A stretch of DNA of 17,683 nt, taken from positions 1 to 17,683 of the forward strand of contig JAFGKN010000110.1 in NCBI GenBank assembly GCA_016928605.1, in the 5' to 3' direction. Position numbers and translations under genes: made by a program. Shown here piece by piece: positions 7,277-14,769 of the stretch. The DNA comes from Planctomycetota bacterium. GTDB taxonomy: Bacteria; Planctomycetota; UBA8108. Every line of letters begins with the position of its first letter. The first letter of the stretch is position 1. Under the pieces are notes generated by a model. That model ran no database searches. It saw only the letters and a program-made list of their open reading frames with translations, and was not told the DNA's origin.

Positions 7277-9518
7277 AGCCGGGGGGCTTGAAGTGGGAGC
7301 CGATCTCGAGGAGGCGGTACCGCTTTCGCCCGGAAGGAAGGTCCGCGGCGAACTCCTCGTCGAGCCTGCGGCCGAGGAAGACCCGGCCCAGGGGCGAGAG
7401 ATAGTTCAGGACGCCCTCCTCCGGGCTCGCGTCCCAGGGCCCGAGGATGCTGTAGGAGATCTCCTCTCCGGTATCGAGGTCCCTCACGCGCACCCGGCTG
7501 CCCGGCCCCGTCACATCGCCCTTGACATCTACCGAGCTCAGAACGCGCGCCCTGTCCAGCTCCGCCTTCATCTGCGCCGCGCGCATGGTGAGATGGCCCT
7601 GCTCCTCCAGCGCCGATGTAAACTCCGCGTTCTCGCTGAGATCGCCGAATCCGGCGGCCTTTCCGACGGCATCGAAATTCTGCGGGATCTTCACCTCCAT
7701 CAGCTCGCGGAACTCGGCCTTCCTCCGCGCCAGCCCCTCCGCCGTCACGAAGATCGCGTCGACATCCCACCAAGCGCCGGGGGCCGCCTCCTCCGCCACT
7801 CGCGGCTCGACCGCCGCGATCAGATCGAGCAGCTTGCCGCCCATGCGCGGCAGGTGGTTCGCGCAGCGCACGAGCTGGCGGTGTGCGTCTCGACGAGCGG
7901 CCCCGGAGAACTCCTCCATGGCCTCCCGGAAAAACGAGCCCGCGCCGTGGTAGAGCAGCGCCTCGACCCGCCGGAGCGAGTCTCTCGTCTCCCCCTGGCT
8001 CTCTCCGCGGGCGAGCCGGTCCACGATATGCTCGAGCAGATCGAGGACCAGGCCGAGGATCGCTCCGGGAGAGCGGCTGTCCAGGCAGCGGGTGACGGAG
8101 TTCTCGGATCCGCCCAGCTTCTGCTCGACGATCCAGCAGAAGGCCTGCGGACCGAGGCGCGGAGAGCGGACGATCTCGCCGATCGCAGCGAGCAGCGCAT
8201 CGCTCGGCCGTTGCTCCAGCAGATCGCAGATGGCCTGCCGGACGCTGTCTCCTCCGAGCCGGAACGCTGTCCCCAGCAGATCCTCTGCCTCGCTCGGGCG
8301 GTCCTCGGAAAGCGCTCTCACGGCGATCCGGATGTCCTCCGGAGACACCGAGCCCTCCAGAACAGAGAAGATCTCATCGGGCGCCGCGCGGGAGACCGCC
8401 CGGCGCAGGACCTCCCTTCCCTCCTCGCGAGGCTCGGACTTCGACAGCCAGATCGCCGCCTCGAGAGCCCTGCGGCCCAACCCTTCGCTCGTGGCGATCT
8501 CGAGCAGATCCTGCCGGATGAACGAGAAGGAGGCGGGGAACTTCCTCTCGCCGGCCCGCAGAACGCATCGCGCCGTCTTCCGCTTCTCCGGCCAGTCCCC
8601 GCGGTGATATCGCTCGAGGAGGTCGCTGTCGTAGCTCACCTCCGCATCGAGCTTCTCCACGTGGTACGGCGCGCGGTCGCCGATCCGGAAGTAGCCCGAG
8701 TCGCGGAGCTTCCTCTTCGCCGCGCTCCACCACCGGGTCCAGCCGCCCTCCTCGATCACGGCCGGCACCAGCCGGACCCGGATCTCCTTGAGCGCCAGCG
8801 GAGAGCCGAAGGCCTCGAGCACCTTCTCCACGAGGAGATCCGGCTCCTCGCGCGCCAGCCGCTTCAGATCGTCCTCGCGGCGCCGGTAGAGCAGCGCCAG
8901 GAAGCCATCGTCGGGAAGGGGCTCGAGAATCTTGTCCACCACGGCGATGGCGATCCGGTGCTGCTTCTTCCTCTCGAGATCCACCTTGACCTGCTTGAGA
9001 AAGGGATCGACGGCCAGCACCTCGCCGACGCCCCATCCCGCCGCGTGGTACACGCAGGCCCCCGGGCGAAAGAGGAGGAGGCGGTCCAGCCGCTCGAGAG
9101 CCCGCGCCGAGTCTCCCTCCTCCTTGATCCCGCAGCACTCGAAGAACGCCCTCTCTGGCGTCGTGGGAGCGTGCCTCGACTCGAAGTGCTCCACGAGAAG
9201 AGTGCGGTACGCCTCGCGGGTGGGGAAGAGCCGCGAGAGGAAATCGAGGCAGCGGAGAGCTCCAGCGCTCCGCCCGGGCTCGATCGCGCTCACCTGCGGC
9301 AGGATCAGCTCGAGGAGGGCTCCAGCCCGATCGCGGTCGCCGGCTGCAGCGATCTCGCGGGCGGCTGCCACGAGGCCGTCGAGCGTCTCCGAGGAGAGCT
9401 CCGGCTCCTCGGCCAGCTCCATCCACTCGTTCTCGACCTCGTCGAACTTCTTCTCTCCGACACACTTGTGGATCCGGAGGAGTGCGGGATGCGGCTGGAG
9501 CGAGGCTTCCATGGACAT
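7257..9518 (-). CDS. greA: GreA transcript-cleavage factor fused to long N-terminal region
   Basis: 753 residues from the ATG at 9518; a second ATG lies at 9512, and neither has a clear Shine-Dalgarno. Residues ~588-662 are the GreA coiled coil, with the tip motif GDLSENAEF (acidic D626 and E629) that positions Mg2+ in the RNA polymerase active site to cleave backtracked RNA. Residues ~668-740 are the FKBP-like GreA C-domain (YSILGPWDASPEEG, YLSPLGRVFLG). Ordinary GreA is about 158 residues. Here ~585 residues precede it: helical repeats (~10-145), a short beta-rich segment at 150-200 (RPGACVYHAAGWGVGEVL) resembling the CarD/TRCF polymerase-binding fold, a WTRWWSAAKRKLR element (260-272), and more helices. 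GreA fused to a long unknown region is known in Chlamydia and planctomycetes. The function of the N-terminal region is unknown; a polymerase-binding role is inferred. Confidence 0.93.
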   Translation of the reverse strand: MSMEASLQPHPALLRIHKCVGEKKFDEVENEWMELAEEPELSSETLDGLVAAAREIAAAGDRDRAGALLELILPQVSAIEPGRSAGALRCLDFLSRLFPTREAYRTLLVEHFESRHAPTTPERAFFECCGIKEEGDSARALERLDRLLLFRPGACVYHAAGWGVGEVLAVDPFLKQVKVDLERKKQHRIAIAVVDKILEPLPDDGFLALLYRRREDDLKRLAREEPDLLVEKVLEAFGSPLALKEIRVRLVPAVIEEGGWTRWWSAAKRKLRDSGYFRIGDRAPYHVEKLDAEVSYDSDLLERYHRGDWPEKRKTARCVLRAGERKFPASFSFIRQDLLEIATSEGLGRRALEAAIWLSKSEPREEGREVLRRAVSRAAPDEIFSVLEGSVSPEDIRIAVRALSEDRPSEAEDLLGTAFRLGGDSVRQAICDLLEQRPSDALLAAIGEIVRSPRLGPQAFCWIVEQKLGGSENSVTRCLDSRSPGAILGLVLDLLEHIVDRLARGESQGETRDSLRRVEALLYHGAGSFFREAMEEFSGAARRDAHRQLVRCANHLPRMGGKLLDLIAAVEPRVAEEAAPGAWWDVDAIFVTAEGLARRKAEFRELMEVKIPQNFDAVGKAAGFGDLSENAEFTSALEEQGHLTMRAAQMKAELDRARVLSSVDVKGDVTGPGSRVRVRDLDTGEEISYSILGPWDASPEEGVLNYLSPLGRVFLGRRLDEEFAADLPSGRKRYRLLEIGSHFKPPGSSPPGP

Positions 9519-9567
9519 GCGCGGCGGACCTGGGTGACGTCTGTGGATCGGACACGAAAGAGCACAA

Positions 9568-9594
9568 CTTATAACGTTCCGGGCGGCCTTGCAA
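9568..9594 (-). promoter_or_regulatory. Candidate sigma70-type promoter for the GreA-fusion gene
   Basis: On the minus strand TTGCAA (9594-9589) is followed after 15 bases by TATAAG (9573-9568), about 50 bases upstream of the ATG at 9518. The -10 is a good match; the -35 is partial and the spacer is short. It lies in a divergent gap where a promoter is needed. Confidence 0.4.
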
Positions 9595-9641
9595 CAGCGC
9601 TCGACCGGAGAGGCCTGAAAAAGGCGCGGGCGCCTGGCTGC

Positions 9642-9670
9642 TTGACCTCCGCCGGTCCTTTCGTTATCAA
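9642..9670 (+). promoter_or_regulatory. Candidate sigma70-type promoter for the HAD gene
   Basis: TTGACC (9642-9647), a 17-base spacer and TATCAA (9665-9670) lie about 70 bases upstream of the ATG at 9741. The -10 region also sits in a short inverted repeat, CCTTT then AAAGG with 7 bases between. If translation instead starts at the TTG at 9681, the transcription start would fall too close to it and this promoter call would be wrong. Confidence 0.4.
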
Positions 9671-9740
9671 AGGGACTCTTTTGCCTCGCGCTGGCGACGA
9701 CGGCCAGCGGGACAGACCCTCCGGACCGGCCGCAAGACCC

Positions 9741-10424
9741 ATGATCCCCCCTCGCATCTGTGCTTCCGATCTCATCGAGGAGAGCTGCGCTCAGGGAGTG
9801 CTCTTCGACATGGACGGCGTTCTCGCCGACACGGAGGCCTGTCACGTCGAGGCATGGGTCCGGCTGATGGATCGCCACGGCGCGGCGGACGTCCCGGCCG
9901 ACCTGATCCGGGCCACCTTCGGCCAGACGAACGACACCATCATCCCCCGGCTCTACCGGTATGCCGGCCAGCCCGCTCCCGAGCGCCTCGGAGAGCTGAG
10001 CCGCGAGAAGGAGACCTTCTTCCGCGAGGCAGCCCGCGGTCGCTTGAAGCCGCTTCGCGGCCTGCCGCGGTTTCTCGACTGGCTCCGCAAGCGCGGGATC
10101 CCGCTGGCCATCGGGACCTCGGCGCCGATCGAAAACGTCCGGTTTCTTCTGGACGAGTTCGGCTGGAATCGGTACTTCTGCGTCGTCGTGGACCGGAGCC
10201 GCTTCGCGGCCGGCAAGCCGGCTCCAGACTGCTTCCTGAAGGCCGCCGAGCTCCTGAGGATGCCTCCGGAGAGAGTCCTCGTGTTCGAGGACTCGATGCA
10301 CGGCCTTCTGGCGGCCCGGCGGGGCCGGTTCCAGCCCTGCGCCGTCGGCACCACGCTCCCCGAGGCGGAGCTGCGCCGGCACGCGCGCTGGGTGATCCGC
10401 GACTTTCGAGACATTGCCTGTTAA
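9741..10424 (+). CDS. HAD-superfamily phosphatase/beta-phosphoglucomutase-like
   Basis: 227 residues. All four HAD motifs are present: motif I FDMDGVLADTE (nucleophile D23, acid/base D25), motif II TSAP (T126, S127), motif III Lys in AAGKPAPDCF (K159), and motif IV FEDS (E183, D184). The helical cap between motifs I and II, and the order, fit subfamily IA with variant-3 ends: beta-phosphoglucomutase-like and sugar-phosphate phosphatases. Substrate cannot be decided from sequence. The ATG at 9741 lacks a visible Shine-Dalgarno. A TTG at 9681 in the same open frame has AAAGGGA (9669-9675) five bases upstream and would add 20 residues. The gene is followed after 110 bp by GAPDH and a sugar kinase, consistent with sugar-phosphate metabolism. 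Confidence 0.88.
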   Translation: MIPPRICASDLIEESCAQGVLFDMDGVLADTEACHVEAWVRLMDRHGAADVPADLIRATFGQTNDTIIPRLYRYAGQPAPERLGELSREKETFFREAARGRLKPLRGLPRFLDWLRKRGIPLAIGTSAPIENVRFLLDEFGWNRYFCVVVDRSRFAAGKPAPDCFLKAAELLRMPPERVLVFEDSMHGLLAARRGRFQPCAVGTTLPEAELRRHARWVIRDFRDIAC

Positions 10425-10522
10425 AGGACTAGAGGACGATCGGGCCGGCGCCGGCGAGAAGGCTCTCCCGGCTTCCGGCCGCGCGAATTCGAGACGAACT
10501 TCCAGAATCCCTGCTACGAATC

Positions 10523-10534
10523 AAGGAGCAAGAC
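10523..10534 (+). promoter_or_regulatory. Strong RBS of the GAPDH gene
   Basis: AAGGAG at 10523-10528 lies six bases before the ATG at 10535. This is the best Shine-Dalgarno among the starts here and fits a highly expressed glycolytic gene. Confidence 0.75.
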
Positions 10535-11539
10535 ATGGCGATTCGCATTGCGATCAACGGTTTCGGTCGAATCGGTCGGTGCGTGTTCCGCATCCTCCAG
10601 AGCCGGTCGAACGTCGAGGTTGTGGCCCTGAACGACCTGGTGGACGCCGCGTCGCTCGCCCACCTGCTGAAGTACGACACGGTGTTCGGCCCCTTCGATG
10701 GCCGCGTCTCCGCCTCGGCCGACGCCATCGAGGTCAACGGCAAGAGGATCAAGGTCTACGCCGAGAAGGACCCCGCCAACCTCCCCTGGAAGGATCTGGG
10801 AGTCCAGGTCGTCGTGGAGTCGACGGGCATCTTCCGCACCCGCGAGCAGGTCGAGAAGCACCTGAAAGCCGGAGCGCAGAAGGTCATCCTGACGGTTCCC
10901 CCCAAGGACTCCGTCGACGCCATGGTCGTCCTCGGCGTCAACGAGGACTCCATCAAGCCGAGCGACAAGATCTTCTCCAATGCCTCCTGCACCACCAACT
11001 GCCTCGCCCCCGTCGCCAAGGTGCTCGATGACTCCTTCGGCATCGAGAAGGGCATCATGACCACGGTGCACGCGTACACGAACGACCAGAATATCGCCGA
11101 CCAGCCGCACAAGGATCCCCGCCGCGCCCGCGCTGCGGCACAGAACATCATCCCGACCACCACCGGCGCGGCCCGGGCGGTCGGCAAGGTCCTCCCCAAG
11201 CTCAACGGGAAGCTGGACGGCGTCGCTCTTCGCGTTCCCGTCGTCGACGGATCGATCGTCGATCTTGTGGCCGTGCTGGGCAAGGAGGTCACCAGGGAGG
11301 AGATCAACGCCGCCATGAAGAAAGCGGCGGAAGGGCCGCTCAAGGGCATCCTCCAGTACACCGAGGATCCCATCGTCTCGAGCGATGTCATCAAGAACAC
11401 CCACTCCTCGATCTTCGACGCGGCCGCCACCCTGGTGCTCGGCGGCAAGGGGAACACCGTGAAGGTCTTCTCCTGGTACGACAACGAGTGGGGATACTCG
11501 TGCCGCGTCTGCGACACGATCGAGAAGATCGCGGGCTGA
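10535..11539 (+). CDS. gap: Type I glyceraldehyde-3-phosphate dehydrogenase
   Basis: 334 residues, the usual length. It catalyses the reversible NAD-dependent oxidative phosphorylation of glyceraldehyde 3-phosphate to 1,3-bisphosphoglycerate in glycolysis and gluconeogenesis, in the cytoplasm. The Rossmann start INGFGRIGR is at residues 7-15. N33-D34 (ALNDL) is the pattern of NAD-preferring enzymes. The active site SNASCTTN spans 148-155 with catalytic C152, and H179 lies in TTVHAYTNDQ. The C-terminus keeps SWYDNEWGYSCR. No key residue is missing. The TGA at 11537-11539 is 16 bases from the ROK kinase start, so the two are probably one transcript. The 110 bp upstream gap holds a perfect 12-bp palindrome, GCCGGCGCCGGC (10444-10455), and no obvious promoter. 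Confidence 0.98.
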   Translation: MAIRIAINGFGRIGRCVFRILQSRSNVEVVALNDLVDAASLAHLLKYDTVFGPFDGRVSASADAIEVNGKRIKVYAEKDPANLPWKDLGVQVVVESTGIFRTREQVEKHLKAGAQKVILTVPPKDSVDAMVVLGVNEDSIKPSDKIFSNASCTTNCLAPVAKVLDDSFGIEKGIMTTVHAYTNDQNIADQPHKDPRRARAAAQNIIPTTTGAARAVGKVLPKLNGKLDGVALRVPVVDGSIVDLVAVLGKEVTREEINAAMKKAAEGPLKGILQYTEDPIVSSDVIKNTHSSIFDAAATLVLGGKGNTVKVFSWYDNEWGYSCRVCDTIEKIAG

Positions 11540-11543
11540 TCAC

Positions 11544-11558
11544 GGAGAGATCGACTTG
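11544..11558 (+). promoter_or_regulatory. RBS deciding a TTG start for the ROK kinase
   Basis: GGAGAGA at 11544-11550 is five bases before the TTG at 11556. The next residues run straight into the conserved LGCDVGGTT phosphate-binding loop, so no later start would keep the domain whole. This supports the TTG. Confidence 0.65.
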
Positions 11559-12485
11559 ACGGCGCGAGGCGATGCCCTCGGCTGCGACGTCGGCGGAACG
11601 ACGATCCAGCTCGTCCACCTGCGGCGGGGAAGGATCTCCTCCCGGAGGGAGATCCCTTCCCCCCGCAGCGCCTCGCCCGCGGAGTTCCTCGATCACCTGA
11701 CCGCCGCGGTCCGCGATCTCGCGGCCGGCGTTCCCACCGGCGCGCCCGTCGGCGTCGCCCTCCCCGGCTTCCTCGACGAGCGCCGGCGGAGGATCGTCCA
11801 CCTCTCCCACCTGCCCCGGCTCGACTCGTTTCCTCTCGCCGCCCGGCTCGAGCGGCGGCTCTGCCGGAGCGTCGTGCTCGACGCCGACTCGAACGCGGGG
11901 GCCGTGGGCGAGTCGCGCCTCGGCGCCGGCCGCGGCGCGCGGCGGGTCCTCTACATCACGCTGGGTACCGGGCTGGGCGCGGCCCTCTGCGTCGACGGAG
12001 AGCCGGTCCGCGTCAGCCGCCACACGGTCGGGCAGGTCGCCCACGTGCCGCTCCGAGCCGCCGGACCGAGGTGCACCTGCGGGCGCAGGGGCTGCGCCGA
12101 GGCGCTTCTCTGCGCGCGGGGCCTCGCCCTGCGCGCCGGGATCCGCCCCGGCCCGAACGCCGCCCGGCGGCTCTGCGAGCGCGCTGACGGCGGCGATCCG
12201 TCCGCTGCGGCCCTCTGGGCGGAGACGGGAGCCATCCTCGGCGACCTGCTGCGGATCCTCATCCCCCTCGTCTCGAGCGACGTCGTGGTGATCGGCGGAG
12301 GGCTGGCAGCCGCCGCACGCCACTTCCTCCCCGAGGCCCGCCGCCGTCTCGGCGCCGCCGGCGAGGGCGCAGCCCCGGCGGCTCCCGAGCTGCGGATCTC
12401 GGAGCTCGCGAGCTACGCCGGCGCCGCCGGGGCAGCGCTGCTCGCCCTCGATGCGAAGGCTCGAGAGAGCCCCGGCGATTCCTGA
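11556..12485 (+). CDS. ROK-family sugar kinase, glucokinase-like
   Basis: 309 residues, typical for ROK kinases, which phosphorylate glucose or related sugars with ATP. Seen in order: the phosphate loop CDVGGTT (10-16), catalytic Asp D111 in DADSNAGAVGE, LGTGLGAAL (136-144), and the zinc-binding region with H163, C173, C175 and C180 (CTCGRRGC). IGGGLAAAA (246-254) completes the adenosine site. The ROK consensus ExGH reads QVAH here (Q160 to H163), so the sugar-contacting Glu is Gln. No N-terminal helix-turn-helix is present, so this is an enzyme-type rather than repressor-type ROK. The 16-bp gap after gap implies co-expression. Glucokinase is the best guess; other hexose or N-acetylhexosamine kinases are possible. 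The gene converges on a lamin-tail gene 58 bp away. Confidence 0.9.
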   Translation: MTARGDALGCDVGGTTIQLVHLRRGRISSRREIPSPRSASPAEFLDHLTAAVRDLAAGVPTGAPVGVALPGFLDERRRRIVHLSHLPRLDSFPLAARLERRLCRSVVLDADSNAGAVGESRLGAGRGARRVLYITLGTGLGAALCVDGEPVRVSRHTVGQVAHVPLRAAGPRCTCGRRGCAEALLCARGLALRAGIRPGPNAARRLCERADGGDPSAAALWAETGAILGDLLRILIPLVSSDVVVIGGGLAAAARHFLPEARRRLGAAGEGAAPAAPELRISELASYAGAAGAALLALDAKARESPGDS

Positions 12486-12543
12486 CCGGCATCCGTTCGC
12501 CGGCGATGCAGCCATCCGGGGGGCGTCCAGCGGCGCCGGCCGA

Positions 12544-14700
12544 TCAGAGGCAGGTCGGGGGGACGCACACCGGCAGCGTGTCCTCGTCGGTCGGATCCTT
12601 CCCAGCGACATCGGGCCCTGGATCCGCCGGCGGAGGTCCCCCGAGAAAGAGGTAGCCGAAGATGCGGACGGCGTCCGTGATCTCCAGGGAGCCGCCGTCG
12701 TCGGTATCCGCGGCATCGAAGCAGGAGGGCGTCCTCCCGCCCGTGAAGAGGTAGTTCAGGATGAAGACGCCGTCGCTGAGGTCGACGCCGCAGTCCGAGT
12801 TGGAATCGCCCCGCAGGAACTCCGGCTCCGTCTCGCAGCCCTCTCCCACGTTGGCGGCCCGCGGCGTGGCGTCGACCACCCTGTAGCAGCCGCCCGAGTC
12901 GCCGTCGGGCAGGAGGCTGTAGGACCGGTTCAGGATCTCCTCGGACGTGAACCCGAACTCCACGCCGTGGATCAGTCCGAAGCCGTACTCCTCGCGGTCG
13001 TAGATGAAGATCTGCTCCCCCTCGTACGCGAGGGCGAAGTTCGTGTGGTACTCCCCGGCCGCAACGTCCGTCGGGTCCGGGCACTCCCAGAAGCAGGGGA
13101 TATCGGCCCGGTAAGGGTCGGGGCACTTCGCTCCGTCGTTGTCGCACCAGACGATCAGGTGCTCCCGCGGCCCGATCCGGGCGCCCTCGGGGAACTGCCA
13201 GCGGTTGGGGTCGAAGTGTCTGTCAGAGAGCCAGAGCCCCCCGAGGTCGATCTCGCGGTCGGACGCGTTGTAGAGCTCGATGAAGTCCTCGTTCCGCTTG
13301 CAGCAGTCAGGCTCTTCGCTCGGGCAGCAATCCGGAGCGTTGGTGGGGCAGATGTCGCAGGCGTCCTGCGTCACGTCCGTGAGGAGCCCGTCCTGCAGGG
13401 GCACTACCTCGTTCACCACCAGCCCCTCGAGCTCGGACCTCGTCTCATAGCCCACGGCGTACCGGAACCAGGCGTCGCAGACGATGTACTTCTCTCCGTG
13501 GAACAGGTACTCGGCTTCCGGAGGATCCGTCGCAGGGTTGTAGTCCGGGTTCCGGCAGTCGTGGGACTCGGGATCGTGCTCGCAGCCCGGTCCCCCGAAG
13601 TCGCGGCCGCACGGTCCGACTCCCAGCGCGCAGAGGTCCAGGGGACGCGTGGACTCGAGCCCTTCCTGATCCCGGACGTAGAAGTGGAACTCGACCCGGC
13701 TCCCCGCCGGCTGACCGGGGATCTCTCCGGTCCAGATCGTCCAGCGGTCGAGGGGCGGGGTGGTCGGCGGAAACGAGGAGGGAGGATCCACCTCGTAGCC
13801 GTACTGGAGGCCGGTCACCTGATCGTAGTCCATCGGCACCGCCTGGATCTCGCCGGGGACGCCGTCCTGCCAGACGCGGTATCGGATCTCCACCGCGGCG
13901 ATGTTCGGAGGGGTGGGCTCCTTGTCGTCGCGCACGCGCACCGTGAAGAGCACGGGCTCGCCGGCCGCGGGCTGTGTCGTCGAGTGGGCCGCGCGCGACA
14001 CGCGGGGATCGAGGTTGCCGGGCTCGCCGTTGCGGCCGCCCCGGCAAAACCGCATGTTGTAACCATCACAGCAGGGCGTGGGCAGCGTGATGCACGACGT
14101 CCCGAACGTCGTCTGCCCCGCGGGAAAGAAGAAGAAGTTGTCGTGCACGCTCTCGATCGGCACGGGCGCGAGCCCCGCTCCGTCGGGAGAGCGCCCCAGC
14201 GAGACATCCGTTCGCAGGGGAGGAAGCCAGACCTGGTCGAGGATCGGCCGCACTCCGCCGGCGCCCGCCGGCCCCCAGAGCGTGATCGGCTCCATGCCGT
14301 CGGAGTTGACGTCGAAATTCGCGTGGGGCTCGCAGGCATCCTGGCAATCGGTCGCGGCGTCGCAGAAGACCACGAGCCGCCCCCCGGCCTCGATGTTGAC
14401 GCCGCTGCGAAACCGGTAGATCAAATCCTCGGGAGGCTGGTCCGGGGTATCGCTGAGCGCGAGCGACAGCCTCGGATCCGCGTTGCCCAGCTCCAGCTTC
14501 TCGGCGCTCCCGTTGAAGAGCTCGATCATGTCGGGGAAGTCGCCTCGGACATCCCCCGGCCCCTGCGTCTCGTTGCTGGCGATCACCTCGTTGATGCGGA
14601 GCGCGCTGTGGTCCTGCGCCAGCGCCGCACCGGGGAAGCCGAGCCAGGAGATCCCGAGTCCGGCTGACAGCAGACAGCAGAGCAGGGGGAGTCGTCTCAT
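12544..14700 (-). CDS. Secreted lamin-tail protein with dockerin-like C-terminus (copy A)
   Basis: 718 residues from the ATG at 14700. It was chosen because MRRLPLLCC begins a good signal peptide (cleavage near ALA-QD, residue 29); an ATG at 14724 and a GTG at 14736 are upstream options, and no start has a clear Shine-Dalgarno. Two lamin-tail-domain-like units: ~33-180 (LRINEVIASN, DMIELFNGSAEKLELG) and ~425-590 (LVVNEVVPLQ, FIELYNASDREIDLGG, LIVWCDNDG). Between them is a beta-domain ending VEFHFYVRDQEGLESTRPL. Residues 628-696 hold two calcium-loop-like repeats (DSNSDCGVDLSD and DTDDGGSLEITD), as in dockerin/EF-hand modules of planctomycete exported proteins. It is Cys-rich, with CC pairs in the second lamin-tail unit. 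Exported; probably a cell-surface or matrix protein. Function unknown. Likely co-transcribed with the upstream paralogue. Confidence 0.85.
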   Translation of the reverse strand: MRRLPLLCCLLSAGLGISWLGFPGAALAQDHSALRINEVIASNETQGPGDVRGDFPDMIELFNGSAEKLELGNADPRLSLALSDTPDQPPEDLIYRFRSGVNIEAGGRLVVFCDAATDCQDACEPHANFDVNSDGMEPITLWGPAGAGGVRPILDQVWLPPLRTDVSLGRSPDGAGLAPVPIESVHDNFFFFPAGQTTFGTSCITLPTPCCDGYNMRFCRGGRNGEPGNLDPRVSRAAHSTTQPAAGEPVLFTVRVRDDKEPTPPNIAAVEIRYRVWQDGVPGEIQAVPMDYDQVTGLQYGYEVDPPSSFPPTTPPLDRWTIWTGEIPGQPAGSRVEFHFYVRDQEGLESTRPLDLCALGVGPCGRDFGGPGCEHDPESHDCRNPDYNPATDPPEAEYLFHGEKYIVCDAWFRYAVGYETRSELEGLVVNEVVPLQDGLLTDVTQDACDICPTNAPDCCPSEEPDCCKRNEDFIELYNASDREIDLGGLWLSDRHFDPNRWQFPEGARIGPREHLIVWCDNDGAKCPDPYRADIPCFWECPDPTDVAAGEYHTNFALAYEGEQIFIYDREEYGFGLIHGVEFGFTSEEILNRSYSLLPDGDSGGCYRVVDATPRAANVGEGCETEPEFLRGDSNSDCGVDLSDGVFILNYLFTGGRTPSCFDAADTDDGGSLEITDAVRIFGYLFLGGPPPADPGPDVAGKDPTDEDTLPVCVPPTCL
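12613..12819 (-). other. Dockerin-like domain of copy A
   Basis: Residues 628-696 contain two 12-residue acidic loops, each followed by a helix-like 'LNYLFTGG' or 'FGYLFLGG' segment. The repeat resembles type I dockerin but no cohesin partner is in the window. In planctomycete-like proteomes such tails often end exported proteins. Confidence 0.65.
12743..12787. repeat. 45-bp direct repeat, copy 1
   Basis: Identical at every base to 14957-15001. It encodes the first calcium-loop helix of the dockerin-like domain (VDLSDGVFILNYLFT). Silent positions are also identical, while flanking codons differ. Confidence 0.9.
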
Positions 14701-14769
14701 GGGAATTCGAGTTCCGCTTTCCATCGCTTCAGTCACAACGCGCGGCCCGCAGCGCGCTCTCTGCGGGCA

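Noticed and set aside
7248..9740. Long plus-strand open frame running from the GreA-fusion region into the HAD gene
   Set aside because: It is the antisense of the GreA fusion, rich in Arg/Leu/Ala, with no domain; only the part from about 9741 is a real protein.
10444..10455. GCCGGCGCCGGC palindrome as a terminator after the HAD gene
   Set aside because: No T-run follows, and short GC palindromes are expected by chance at this composition.
12486..12543. Bidirectional terminator between the ROK kinase and lamin-tail copy A
   Set aside because: Only a 5-bp stem (GCATC/GATGC) with an 11-base loop and no T-run was found.
12451..14667. Long plus-strand open frame opposite lamin-tail copy A
   Set aside because: A composition-driven antisense frame; the minus strand has the signal peptide, lamin-tail and dockerin-like motifs.
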